Part shown: positions 6,926 to 14,539 of the stretch, piece by piece
Position numbering within the stretch: position 1 is the stretch's first letter
Layout: every line of letters begins with the position of its first letter
Source of the DNA: an uncultured Alistipes sp.
GTDB lineage: Bacteria; Bacteroidota; Bacteroidia; Bacteroidales; UBA932
Length of the DNA: 19,232 nt
Direction: 5' to 3'
Assembly (NCBI GenBank): GCA_900544195.1
Contig: UQUJ01000059.1
Coordinates: forward strand, 1 to 19,232
Translations under genes and position numbers: made by a program
The notes under the pieces: model-generated
Seen by the model: only the letters and a program-made list of their open reading frames with translations
The model's database searches: none
What the model was told of the DNA's origin: nothing

Positions 6926-8293
6926 TCAGAAGCCGGTGTAGTTCCACGGAGTGATGGAGCGGAGCTCTTCCTTGACGGAGTCGGCGACATCGAGGGTGCT
7001 GATGAAGTCCTCGATGGTCTTCTCGTCGATGGCAGCGCCGGTGCGGGTGAGATTCTTGAGGGTCTCGTACGGATTCGGGTAGTTCTCGCGGCGGAGGATT
7101 GTCTGGATGGCCTCGGCGACCACAGCCCAGTTACGGTGCAGTTCGGCATCGATGGCCGGACGGTTCAGAATCAGCTTGCCGAGACCTTTCTTCAACGAGG
7201 CGAGAGCAATCATTCCGTGGGCCACAGGGACACCGATGTTACGCTGCACGGTGGAGTCGGTCAGATCCCTTTGCAGTCTGGAGATCGGAAGTTTCATCGA
7301 CAGGAATGTCAGCACGGCGTCGGCCATTCCGAGATTGCCTTCGGCGTTCTCGAAATCTATCGGATTGACCTTGTGAGGCATGGCCGAGGAGCCGACCTCG
7401 TTCTTGGCGACCTGCTGATGGAAATATTCCATGGAAATGTAAGTCCAGATGTCGCGGCATAGATCAATCAGAATCGTGTTGATGCGGCGCAGACAATCGA
7501 AAATCGCGGCAAGATTGTCGTAGTGGTCGATCTGGGTGGTCGGGAAGGATCTCTTGAGTCCCAGGGAGGCCACGAAACCCTCGGCGAACGAAGGCCAGTC
7601 GATGTCCGGGAAGGCAACCTTGTGGGCGTTCATGTTGCCGGTAGCCCCTCCGAACTTGGCAGGCCAGGTAAGGAGAGAGAACTGCCTCAGCTGCTCCTCA
7701 AGACGGGCGACGAACACCTGGAACTCCTTGCCGAGCCTTGTCGGAGTGGCCGGCTGACCATGCGTCCTGGCGAGCATCGGGACATCCTTCCAAGCCTCAA
7801 CATCGGCAGCCAGAATGGAGATCACCTCTTTCAGAGCGGGAATATATTCATTCTCAAGAGCCTCCTTGAGCATCAGCGGCTGGGACGTGTTGTTGATGTC
7901 CTGAGAGGTCAGCCCGAAGTGGACGAACTCCTGCCAGCGGGATATTCCAAGAGCCTTGAAATTCTCCTTGATGAAGTATTCAACGGCTTTGACATCGTGG
8001 TTGGTGATCTTCTCGATGTCCTTCACCTTCCGGGCGTCTTCCGGAGTCATCGCTTGATAAAGCATACGCAGACGGGCGAAGAGTTCATCGCGGGTCAACC
8101 CCGTGCCTTCGCCGAAGTCAGAGAGCTGGGGCAGAGGAATTTCGCACAGGGCGATGAAATATTCCACCTCCACGCGTACACGGTTGCGAATCAAGGCGAA
8201 CTCGCTGAAATACTGTCTCAACGATGCGGTTTTGGCAGCATAGCGACCATCGATCGGGGACACTGCCAGAAGAGAATGAAAGTCCATATTCAT
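6926..8293 (-). CDS. purB: Adenylosuccinate lyase
   Basis: 455 residues, the length of the Escherichia coli-type enzyme. It splits SAICAR to AICAR and fumarate, and adenylosuccinate to AMP and fumarate, in purine synthesis. Motifs are in order: SPIDGRYAAKT near the start, HFGLTSQDINNT (first catalytic histidine region, about 126), ARTHGQPATPT (second histidine, about 175), GATGNMNAH and SSAMPHKVNPIDFENAEGN, the fumarase/lyase superfamily signature, at about 300. An ATG at 8287 is an alternative start two codons in. Only 6 bases separate it from the stop of the divIC/ftsB-like gene, so both are probably one transcript. The gene is intact. Confidence 0.95.
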   Translation of the reverse strand: MNMDFHSLLAVSPIDGRYAAKTASLRQYFSEFALIRNRVRVEVEYFIALCEIPLPQLSDFGEGTGLTRDELFARLRMLYQAMTPEDARKVKDIEKITNHDVKAVEYFIKENFKALGISRWQEFVHFGLTSQDINNTSQPLMLKEALENEYIPALKEVISILAADVEAWKDVPMLARTHGQPATPTRLGKEFQVFVARLEEQLRQFSLLTWPAKFGGATGNMNAHKVAFPDIDWPSFAEGFVASLGLKRSFPTTQIDHYDNLAAIFDCLRRINTILIDLCRDIWTYISMEYFHQQVAKNEVGSSAMPHKVNPIDFENAEGNLGMADAVLTFLSMKLPISRLQRDLTDSTVQRNIGVPVAHGMIALASLKKGLGKLILNRPAIDAELHRNWAVVAEAIQTILRRENYPNPYETLKNLTRTGAAIDEKTIEDFISTLDVADSVKEELRSITPWNYTGF

Positions 8294-8299
8294 GTAAGA

Positions 8300-8626
8300 T
8301 TATTTTTCTATGACGTACACATCATCGCCGGGTTCCGCAAACCCGAAGTTCTCGCGGGCGAACTGTTCCAAAGTGTCTTTACTGTGGGTCAGACCGTGGA
8401 TCTGACGGTCCATGTCCTTGATCTCGGCGCTGTACCTCTCAATCAGCCTTTCCTGACTGCGGATCTCAAAACCAGCCTTGATCCAACGGACAATGTTGTT
8501 CTGGTTGACAAAGCCCACCATGATGACGAAAAAAACAGTCACGCAGATGGCATAGCGGACAAAGGAGCGCCTTTCAGCGTTCTTGCCATCCAAATTCCGA
8601 TTCCAGATGTCCTTGAACTTTCCCAC
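8300..8626 (-). CDS. Septum formation initiator, FtsB/DivIC family
   Basis: 108 residues from the GTG at 8626. It has a short cytoplasmic N-terminus, one transmembrane helix (about residues 25-43, YAICVTVFFVIMVGF) and a heptad-rich coiled coil (IRSQERLIERYSAEIKDMDR region). The end, LEQFARENFGFAEPGDDVYV, is characteristic of FtsB/DivIC proteins, which link FtsL and FtsQ/DivIB in the divisome. The frame continues to a TTG at 8650, but a TAnnTTTG element on this strand (8655-8648) overlaps that codon. The GTG also opens the sequence VGKFKDIWNR typical of the family, so I prefer 8626. It precedes purB by 6 bases. Confidence 0.85.
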   Translation of the reverse strand: MGKFKDIWNRNLDGKNAERRSFVRYAICVTVFFVIMVGFVNQNNIVRWIKAGFEIRSQERLIERYSAEIKDMDRQIHGLTHSKDTLEQFARENFGFAEPGDDVYVIEK

Positions 8627-8647
8627 TGCTTTAGAACAATATTTGTA

Positions 8648-8655
8648 CAAAAATA
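8648..8655 (-). promoter_or_regulatory. Possible -7 promoter element for divIC/ftsB-like gene and purB
   Basis: On the minus strand this reads TATTTTTG, matching TAnnTTTG, about 22 bases before the GTG start at 8626. I see no clear -33 element. It decides against the TTG at 8650 as start. Confidence 0.4.
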
Positions 8656-8838
8656 GTTAATTTTGTAAAATTAAGTGACATGAAAAAAAATAAGTTGCCT
8701 CAGATTAAGAGAATATTTTCGAGGATAGATCTATTTTCGAAGAAGGAGTGTGCCGGTGGCACATGACTGATGAGAAAAGAGTCCAAGTTTCCTTGGAACT
8801 TTCCAAAGCCGGTTTGAAATCATTAATATTCAAAAAAT

Positions 8839-9777
8839 ATGAAACCTACACTTCTTGTACTTGCAGCAGGCATGGGCAGCCGTTACGGCGGCCTGAAGCA
8901 AATGGACGGCCTCGGTCCTAACGGCGAGACCATCATCGACTATTCAATCTACGACGCGGTCAATGCCGGATTCGGCAAGGTCGTTTACATCGTCAGGGAA
9001 TATTTCCGCGAGCAGTTCGAACAGACCGTAAAAGAGAAGTACAGCGGCATCACCTGTCCAGACGGAACTCCTCTTGAGTTTGATTTCGTGATCCAGGAAC
9101 TGGACAAGATCCCTTCTCAGTTCACCCTCAACCCGGAGAGGCAGAAGCCTTGGGGAACAGCCCACGCCGTGCTGATGGCCAAGGATGTCATCCACGAGCC
9201 GTTCGCCGTCATCAACGGTGACGACTACTACGGAAAGGAGTCCTTCAGGATTCTCGGCGACTGGCTCAGGGCTCACGAAGGCGCCACCGGAACATGCAGC
9301 ATCGTCGGCTTCGAGCTTGACAACACCCTTTCTGAATATGGCAAGGTCTCCAGAGGGATCTGCTACTACGACAAGGATCTCCACCTCACCGGCATCGCCG
9401 AACACCTGAACATAGGCAAAGAGGCTGACGGAAAGGTCTATGGCGACAACTCCGTCAACGGCGAAACCCACGTCGAACTCGACGGCAAGGCGCTTTGCTC
9501 AATGAATATGTGGGGCTTCACACCGGATTACTTCCAGCTCAGCGAGGAAGTGTTCACCAGCTTCCTGGAGCAGAACATCAATGAATTGAAGAAGGAATAT
9601 TACATCCCTTACGCCGTTGACATCCTGATGAAGGAGCGCGGCTACAAGTGCGAGGTCCTCTCGACTGACTCTCACTGGTTCGGTGTGACCTACAAGGAAG
9701 ACCGCCCGGGCGTTGTGGCCAAGTTCCAGGAGCTCGTTGACAAGGGGGTTTATCCGACACCTCTCTGGAAGAAGTAA
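8839..9777 (+). CDS. Sugar-nucleotide nucleotidyltransferase
   Basis: 312 residues of the NTP_transferase (GT-A fold) family. The N-terminal LVLAAGMGSRYGGLKQMDGL is the nucleotide-binding GxGxR signature (about 6-25). PWGTAHAVLMAKD and VINGDDYYG (metal-binding Asp region, about 125-131) follow, then FELDNTLSEYGKVSRGIC and SMNMWGFTPDYF. Such enzymes form NDP-sugars from sugar phosphates and NTP. The substrate cannot be read from the sequence; UTP or dTTP with hexose-1-phosphate is likely. It is the first gene of a tight operon; its stop overlaps the next start by one base (taATG, 9775-9779). The 183-base gap upstream has a weak hairpin (8783-8796) and no clear promoter. Confidence 0.85.
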   Translation: MKPTLLVLAAGMGSRYGGLKQMDGLGPNGETIIDYSIYDAVNAGFGKVVYIVREYFREQFEQTVKEKYSGITCPDGTPLEFDFVIQELDKIPSQFTLNPERQKPWGTAHAVLMAKDVIHEPFAVINGDDYYGKESFRILGDWLRAHEGATGTCSIVGFELDNTLSEYGKVSRGICYYDKDLHLTGIAEHLNIGKEADGKVYGDNSVNGETHVELDGKALCSMNMWGFTPDYFQLSEEVFTSFLEQNINELKKEYYIPYAVDILMKERGYKCEVLSTDSHWFGVTYKEDRPGVVAKFQELVDKGVYPTPLWKK

Positions 9778-10748
9778 TGTCTTTTCTCAGACCACGCAAG
9801 GTCGAGAAGAACTACGACCTTTTCTCCGGCTGCGCCTGGTACACCCCAGGCGTGGCCGGTGTTTTCGCTGTTCTGGGCTGGTTTCTGGCCGGAATGATAC
9901 TCGGCAGCCTGGTCAATGTGGGGCTTCTGCTCTTCGCTCCGGGATTTCCGCTCTATTACAGCATGTTGATCATATACCCTGTTCAGTTCATTCCTGTTCT
10001 GATGTATGTGAGACTCAAGAGCATGCGAAACTCGACATTCGACAGAGGCTATTCGTTGGACAGCAAGCATTTCGGCCCTATAGGCGGAGCGCTTACCGCC
10101 ATCCTCATGGCTTTCGGGACAATCGCCCTGGCCCTGATGCTTGAGCCTCTGATGGCGTTGATGCCGGACATGGACGAAACCTTGGTCAAGACCATGGAAC
10201 AGCTGCTCGACGGGCCGCTTTGGGTCAGCCTGCTGAGCATGTGCGTGTTCGCTCCTGTGCTCGAGGAATGGATGTGCAGGGGTATCGTGCTGAGAGGCCT
10301 TCTGAACTATTCCCGCAAGGGTGAGCCAGGAGAGGATGGCAGCAGAAGGGGAATGAATCCGGCTCTGGCGATAGCGATCTCGGCGATCTTTTTCGCCACA
10401 ATCCACGGCAACCTCTGGCAGGGAATCTCCGCGTTCATCCTCGGAAGCTTCTTCGGCTATGTCTATTACAAGACCGGCTCGCTGAAGCTCACGATGCTGA
10501 TGCACTGCGTCAACAACACGGTCTCCGTGCTGTCCTCCAAGCTTCCGGCGTTCGAGGATTTGGGAGCCGACGCGAGTCTTATGGACATAATCCCGACCGG
10601 AACCTACGTGATCATATTCATAGTCAGCGCAGCTGTTTTGTTCTTGGCCGTCAGATATTTGTCAAAGATCAGTCTGAAATCCGTGCAGGGCAACTGTGAC
10701 GTGATTCCCGGCGCCGATGAGATCGACAATGGAGAAAATGTACGATGA
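9777..10748 (+). CDS. CPBP family intramembrane metalloprotease
   Basis: 323 residues with about eight hydrophobic segments. The three CPBP (Abi/CAAX-protease-like) motifs are present: EEWMCRG (EExxxR, about 163-169), FFATIHGN (FxxxH, about 200-207) and HCVNN (HxxxN, about 242-246). These residues form the intramembrane active site in the family. The substrate is unknown; relatives process prenylated proteins or act in bacteriocin immunity. A charged loop (SRKGEPGEDGSRRG) interrupts the region after motif one. It starts one base before the end of the nucleotidyltransferase gene, and its 3' end overlaps the metallopeptidase start by 20 bases. Confidence 0.88.
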   Translation: MSFLRPRKVEKNYDLFSGCAWYTPGVAGVFAVLGWFLAGMILGSLVNVGLLLFAPGFPLYYSMLIIYPVQFIPVLMYVRLKSMRNSTFDRGYSLDSKHFGPIGGALTAILMAFGTIALALMLEPLMALMPDMDETLVKTMEQLLDGPLWVSLLSMCVFAPVLEEWMCRGIVLRGLLNYSRKGEPGEDGSRRGMNPALAIAISAIFFATIHGNLWQGISAFILGSFFGYVYYKTGSLKLTMLMHCVNNTVSVLSSKLPAFEDLGADASLMDIIPTGTYVIIFIVSAAVLFLAVRYLSKISLKSVQGNCDVIPGADEIDNGENVR

Positions 10749-11286
10749 TCCGGATGTAGGGACGGTAGTCCTACGGAAAAATGCACGCTCCCGCAGGGTG
10801 ACACTCCGTGTGAATCCCCGCAGGGGCGTTACCGTTACCATTCCTTACTTCGTTCCGTACAAGGCCGGACTGGAGTTCTTCCTTGCCAAGAAGGATTGGG
10901 TACTGAAAGTCCAGGAGCGGCAGCGCGAGCGGATCGGGGCCGGGCATATTCCCACTCCTGAGGAGATCGAGGAGCTTCGCAGGGTAGCGAAAGAAGTACT
11001 CCCGAAGCGTTTGCGGGAACTCGCGGAAAGATATTCATTTGAATATAATTCCGTCCGCGTCAAGCACAACTCCTCGAACTGGGGAAGCTGCTCGCGCAAA
11101 GGCAACATCAACCTGAACCTCAACCTCGTGCGCCTCCCGGACGAGCTGCGGGACTACGTCATCCTCCACGAGCTCTGCCACCTCCGCCACCCCAACCACG
11201 GCCCGCAGTTCCACGCCCTCCTCGAGTCCCTCTGCCCCGGCCACCTCGCCAGGCAAAGGGCACTGCGCGGCTACCAGCTGTACTGA
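10729..11286 (+). CDS. YgjP-like metallopeptidase (DUF45)
   Basis: 185 residues from the ATG at 10729; another ATG follows at 10738, and a frame-internal ATG at 10717 is also possible. The zinc motif HELCHLRHPNHGPQFH is near the C-terminus (HExxH plus a downstream His), preceded by NSSNWGSCSRKGNINLN, the WGS motif of this family. The N-terminal half has the usual basic and beta-rich LRKNARSRRVTLRV segment. The family is widespread, and its substrates are largely unknown. It overlaps the CPBP gene by 20 bases, so it is probably cotranslated. Codons in the last 200 bases are markedly C-rich at third positions compared with the first half. Confidence 0.85.
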   Translation: MEKMYDDPDVGTVVLRKNARSRRVTLRVNPRRGVTVTIPYFVPYKAGLEFFLAKKDWVLKVQERQRERIGAGHIPTPEEIEELRRVAKEVLPKRLRELAERYSFEYNSVRVKHNSSNWGSCSRKGNINLNLNLVRLPDELRDYVILHELCHLRHPNHGPQFHALLESLCPGHLARQRALRGYQLY

Positions 11287-11319
11287 ATTATCCTCCCCCA
11301 AGGGGGCTCTTCCTATCAG

Positions 11320-11346
11320 AATCTTTTTATTGGCAATAAAAAGATT
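11320..11346. repeat. Perfect 27-base palindrome (13-base arms)
   Basis: AATCTTTTTATTG, one G, then CAATAAAAAGATT. It follows the metallopeptidase stop by 33 bases. It may be a terminator (loop about TGGCA) or an operator. The adjacent CCCCCAAGGGGG (11295-11306) is a second small inverted repeat. Confidence 0.6.
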
Positions 11347-11422
11347 TGGCAATATTTTTATACTATGAATATAAATATTATATTTCCTCTAAAAAAACTG
11401 TTCCTTTCTTATTGGACGGGCG

Positions 11423-11451
11423 TAAAAATCGCAGATTTTTATGTAAGTTTG
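11423..11451 (+). promoter_or_regulatory. Inverted repeat overlapping a TAAGTTTG promoter element
   Basis: TAAAAATC-GCA-GATTTTTA (11423-11441) is followed after two bases by TAAGTTTG (11444-11451), a TAnnTTTG element about 88 bases before the next ATG. The repeat sits where a regulator would block the promoter. No clear -33 element is visible. Confidence 0.45.
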
Positions 11452-11538
11452 CACAGCTGATTAGAATGAGACAAATGTGCAATCGCTCTGTGATCTTGTC
11501 CATTCAAAGATTGTAGAAGACTCCAAGAGACCTCAAAA

Positions 11539-13881
11539 ATGAAACGGCTGACCATTTCTCTGCTATCCATTATAATATGTTTTTCCTTGGCCGCGGAAAC
11601 AGTGGTAAGGGGACGTGTGTTTGAGGGCAAGGGGAAGAATACTGTGGAGTTCGCGAATGTGGGGATTTACAGGTCGGACAGCAAACTGGTCGGAGCCTGT
11701 GCGAGTGACGGTGACGGAAATTTTGAGATCAAGGTTCACAAAGACGGCACCTATCAGGTACTGGTCACATTTCTCGGATGCGGAAGCTGGGTCAAGAAGA
11801 TTCATTGCACAGGTGGAGAACTGGATCTGGGGAAGATACACCTCAAGGAAGACAATGAGGAACTGGATGCCGCCGGGATCTCGGCCAAGACTCTGATCAA
11901 AAGAGAGTCGGACAGGATTGTCTATGACGTGTCCGCAGATCCTGACGCCGCAAGGATGAACATGTCTGCCTTCATGTCGAAGGTTCCCGGGCTGAAGATG
12001 TCTGTCAAGGATGGAAATCTTGAGTTCAGAAACGAGCCGCTGGACAAGATCCTCATCGACAACAAGGATAACGGCATGATCAACAAGAGCCGGCAGTACC
12101 CGATGAGTTTCATCAGAGCCGACTACATGTCAAAAATCGAACTTATACTTCCGAACTCCCCCGAGTACAACAACTCCTCCCCGATGGTGGTAATCTCGCT
12201 GAGCAAGCCGCTTCCTTACGGTGCCGCGGGACAGATCAAGGAGCATTCAACATCTTTCAACAGCCACAGCACCACACCCGACGCGGTGATAAACACTCCT
12301 TTGGTCGGGATAGGGTTAAGATATTCATTCAACTACACAAACGAGCCCTCCACTACAAATGAATATTCCAGAACATCCTTTGACACCGACGGACATAAGA
12401 CAAGTGTCATGGATGGTTCTGATTACGAGAGGAGTGACTCGAGGGGGCACAATCTGAATATGAACCTGTTCCGTTCCGTGCTAAGGGACAAGGTCAACAT
12501 CAGCGCGAGCATAAGCGCCAACACATCTGACAGCAAAACGCACTCACGCTCCCATACCGAGACTTTGTCCTCCGGATCAAGCACAACATCCTCGTCATCT
12601 TCTGAAAGAACTTCCTTCTCTCCATTCAGGCTCAATGCAGGATTCAAAGCCAACTATGAATGGAAGCGTGGCAATGACATCACAATCAAGTACACGCTGA
12701 AAAATTCTGACAGCGACCTCATTGAGACACTCACTTTCAGCGATGTCACAGAGGACCGTGTAAATCATTCCTCAAAAAGTAACAGGCAGCAAAATGTCGC
12801 GGTCACGGCACGGCTCAGGCCAAACCGCAAGATCGGAATGTTGCTTGAATCCGGCTACATGTTCCGGGACTACGATGACAAGACCGCCTATTGGAACGGT
12901 GACACAGGAGGTATGAATTACACGCAGGGAGTCGCCTACACGAACGCCGTACTACTTGGCAGCCTATTCAAACAGAAGTTGGGTTACAGCGCGGCCTTCA
13001 ATGCCGAAAGGATTACTAACAGAGGTGTCAATCTACTCACCTCCAAATCACTGGACTACGATGAGACCAACTTCATCCCACAGCTATCCCTCTCCTGGAG
13101 ATTCCTGAACGTTTACCGCGCCTGGACATCATACACCTGCCGCAGCAGAAGACCTCGTCAAGATCAATTGGATCCTTACATGGACACATCAGACCCTTAC
13201 AACATAAAAACCGGAAACCCCGGCTTGAAAGGAGAAATCAATCATAGTTTCTCCGGATCAATCGACAGAAATTTCAAGGCTAAATGGATTGATTATCTAT
13301 CAGTGAATGCAGACTACAGCATCACACCGAACTCAATTGAGATAGTCTCCAAAGTCAATGACAAAAATGTCAGAACCACCTCCTACGAGAACATCGGGGA
13401 ACACTCGGTTCTAAGCATCTCGTTGTCAGGAGCGTTCAAGCCAGTGGAGATATTCAACATAAATTTCAAGGCCAGCTACAATAGGGCGCATTATCAAGTT
13501 TCAGGAAACGAGACCAACAACATAAGCACGTTCAGTCTAACACAAAGTTCCTCTTTGAACATGAAATTCGCCTACCTGTCCCAAAGCCTTATCATTTTCC
13601 CGGCCGGGCTGTCAGCCCAGTCAAAATCCCTGAGGTCAGAACCTCTCATGGATATCTCCATCTCCAGATACTGGGAAAAAGCGCACTTCGGAGGCACCAT
13701 CGGTGTCGAGGACGCGCTGCACAGCCGCTCGCACCGCAAATCGACTCTGAGTTCCCACGATTTCCTGCAAGAATCATGGATCCAGAGGACCGGAAGAAAG
13801 ATTTACATTTCCGTTTACTGGCGAATAGGCAAGTTCAAACAGACGGAAACGGTGAAACATACTTCCTACGATTTGGATTGA
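11539..13881 (+). CDS. Outer-membrane beta-barrel protein with carboxypeptidase-regulatory-like domain
   Basis: 780 residues. Signal peptide 1-19 (LLSIIICFSLAAE). Residues about 21-100 form a CarboxypepD_reg-like beta-sandwich (VVRGRVFEGKGKNTVEFANV and GACASDGDGNFEIKV). Residues about 110-235 resemble a TonB-receptor plug (SDRIVYDVSADPDAARMNMS and VPGLKMSVKDGNLEFRNE). The rest is a barrel with alternating strands and an aromatic end, as in the OMP_b-brl family (PF14905-like). A Ser/Thr-rich run near 338-355 lies in an extracellular loop. No TonB box is evident, and no SusD partner follows, so it is not a typical SusC. Its substrate is unknown. Nothing around it points to a pathway. Confidence 0.8.
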   Translation: MKRLTISLLSIIICFSLAAETVVRGRVFEGKGKNTVEFANVGIYRSDSKLVGACASDGDGNFEIKVHKDGTYQVLVTFLGCGSWVKKIHCTGGELDLGKIHLKEDNEELDAAGISAKTLIKRESDRIVYDVSADPDAARMNMSAFMSKVPGLKMSVKDGNLEFRNEPLDKILIDNKDNGMINKSRQYPMSFIRADYMSKIELILPNSPEYNNSSPMVVISLSKPLPYGAAGQIKEHSTSFNSHSTTPDAVINTPLVGIGLRYSFNYTNEPSTTNEYSRTSFDTDGHKTSVMDGSDYERSDSRGHNLNMNLFRSVLRDKVNISASISANTSDSKTHSRSHTETLSSGSSTTSSSSSERTSFSPFRLNAGFKANYEWKRGNDITIKYTLKNSDSDLIETLTFSDVTEDRVNHSSKSNRQQNVAVTARLRPNRKIGMLLESGYMFRDYDDKTAYWNGDTGGMNYTQGVAYTNAVLLGSLFKQKLGYSAAFNAERITNRGVNLLTSKSLDYDETNFIPQLSLSWRFLNVYRAWTSYTCRSRRPRQDQLDPYMDTSDPYNIKTGNPGLKGEINHSFSGSIDRNFKAKWIDYLSVNADYSITPNSIEIVSKVNDKNVRTTSYENIGEHSVLSISLSGAFKPVEIFNINFKASYNRAHYQVSGNETNNISTFSLTQSSSLNMKFAYLSQSLIIFPAGLSAQSKSLRSEPLMDISISRYWEKAHFGGTIGVEDALHSRSHRKSTLSSHDFLQESWIQRTGRKIYISVYWRIGKFKQTETVKHTSYDLD

Positions 13882-13913
13882 ACATGCGTTTCCGACTTTG
13901 CCGAGCATGAATA

Positions 13914-13956
13914 TTCAGAAAATATTTTGATTATCTGAAAATTATGTCTATCTTTG
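13914..13956 (+). promoter_or_regulatory. rpsO promoter with flanking inverted repeat
   Basis: TTTG (13926-13929) and TATCTTTG (13949-13956) are 19 bases apart, an exact Bacteroidota promoter layout. TTCAGA (13914-13919) and TCTGAA (13934-13939) form an inverted repeat around the -33 element. Confidence 0.8.
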
Positions 13957-13965
13957 CACGCTTTT

Positions 13966-13978
13966 CCGCAGGGTGCGG
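13966..13978 (+). promoter_or_regulatory. Leader hairpin upstream of rpsO
   Basis: CCGCA pairs with TGCGG around GGG, in the transcribed leader about 43-55 bases before the rpsO ATG. S15 represses its own mRNA in several bacteria by leader binding; that link is suggestive only here. Confidence 0.35.
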
Positions 13979-14020
13979 GGAAGAAGACGTTATTAATCAT
14001 CAACAAAATTTTTTGCGAAA

Positions 14021-14296
14021 ATGGCAGAGTATTTACAAGCCGACAAGAAGCAAGAGATTTTCGCTAAGTACGGAAAGTCTAATACAGACACCGGCTCACC
14101 AGAGAGTCAAGTTGCTTTATTTTCCTACCGTATCAATCACCTCACCGAGCATGTGAAGAAGAACAAGAAGGATGTTGTCACCCGTCGTTCCCTTCTCCGT
14201 CTCGTTGGTAAGAGGCGTCAGCTTCTGGACTACCTCCAGAAGATCGACATCGAGAGATACAGAAAGATCGTCAAGGAGCTCGGTCTCCGTCGATAA
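14021..14296 (+). CDS. rpsO: Small ribosomal subunit protein S15
   Basis: 91 residues, standard for S15. It binds 16S rRNA early in assembly of the 30S platform. Family features: TDTGSPESQVALFSYRINHL, then HVKKNKKDVVTRRSLLRLV and GKRRQLLDYLQKIDIERYRK, ending LGLRR. It has its own promoter and a terminator. It is followed by pnp, the rpsO-pnp order known from many bacteria, but a 243-base gap with a terminator separates them. Confidence 0.97.
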   Translation: MAEYLQADKKQEIFAKYGKSNTDTGSPESQVALFSYRINHLTEHVKKNKKDVVTRRSLLRLVGKRRQLLDYLQKIDIERYRKIVKELGLRR

Positions 14297-14313
14297 ATTC
14301 ACGATAGGAACAG

Positions 14314-14356
14314 AAAAGGGATTGGCCGCGCTTTATGACGCAGCCGTCCCTTTTTT
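14314..14356 (+). terminator. rpsO terminator
   Basis: AAAAGGGA is followed by an inner GGC...GCC and GCG...CGC pairing, then TCCCTTTTTT. The stem with a T-run of six is a factor-independent terminator 18 bases after rpsO. Confidence 0.85.
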
Positions 14357-14446
14357 ATTTAGGAAGTCGTTTTGCCAAAATATTCTTTTGAGACGGCAAG
14401 CATCGTACAGATGAATCATAACAACTTCCAAACAAACTCGAAGACA

Positions 14447-14470
14447 ACCACTTATGTTGGCATAAGCGGT
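14447..14470 (+). promoter_or_regulatory. Leader hairpin upstream of pnp
   Basis: ACCaCTTATG, loop TTGG, CATAAGcGGT: nine pairs with one A-C mismatch, ending 70 bases before the pnp start. Such a leader stem controls pnp in Escherichia coli through RNase III and PNPase; whether this one does is unknown. Confidence 0.5.
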
Positions 14471-14539
14471 GTTTAGGATTAGAAAGACGCTGAAGTTTTC
14501 AGATATATTTTGTTGAGGACACGCGGTAAAAACAGTAAA

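Noticed and set aside
7523..8656. Plus-strand open frame of 377 codons opposite purB and the divIC-like gene
   Set aside because: No family motif; it is antisense to two convincing genes and a by-product of their codon use.
8680..8766. Short frame of 28 codons (MKKNKLPQIKRIFSRIDLFS and on) in the gap before the nucleotidyltransferase, with a TAATTTTG element 15 bases upstream
   Set aside because: Too short, with no known family and no clear -33 element; conservation data would be needed.
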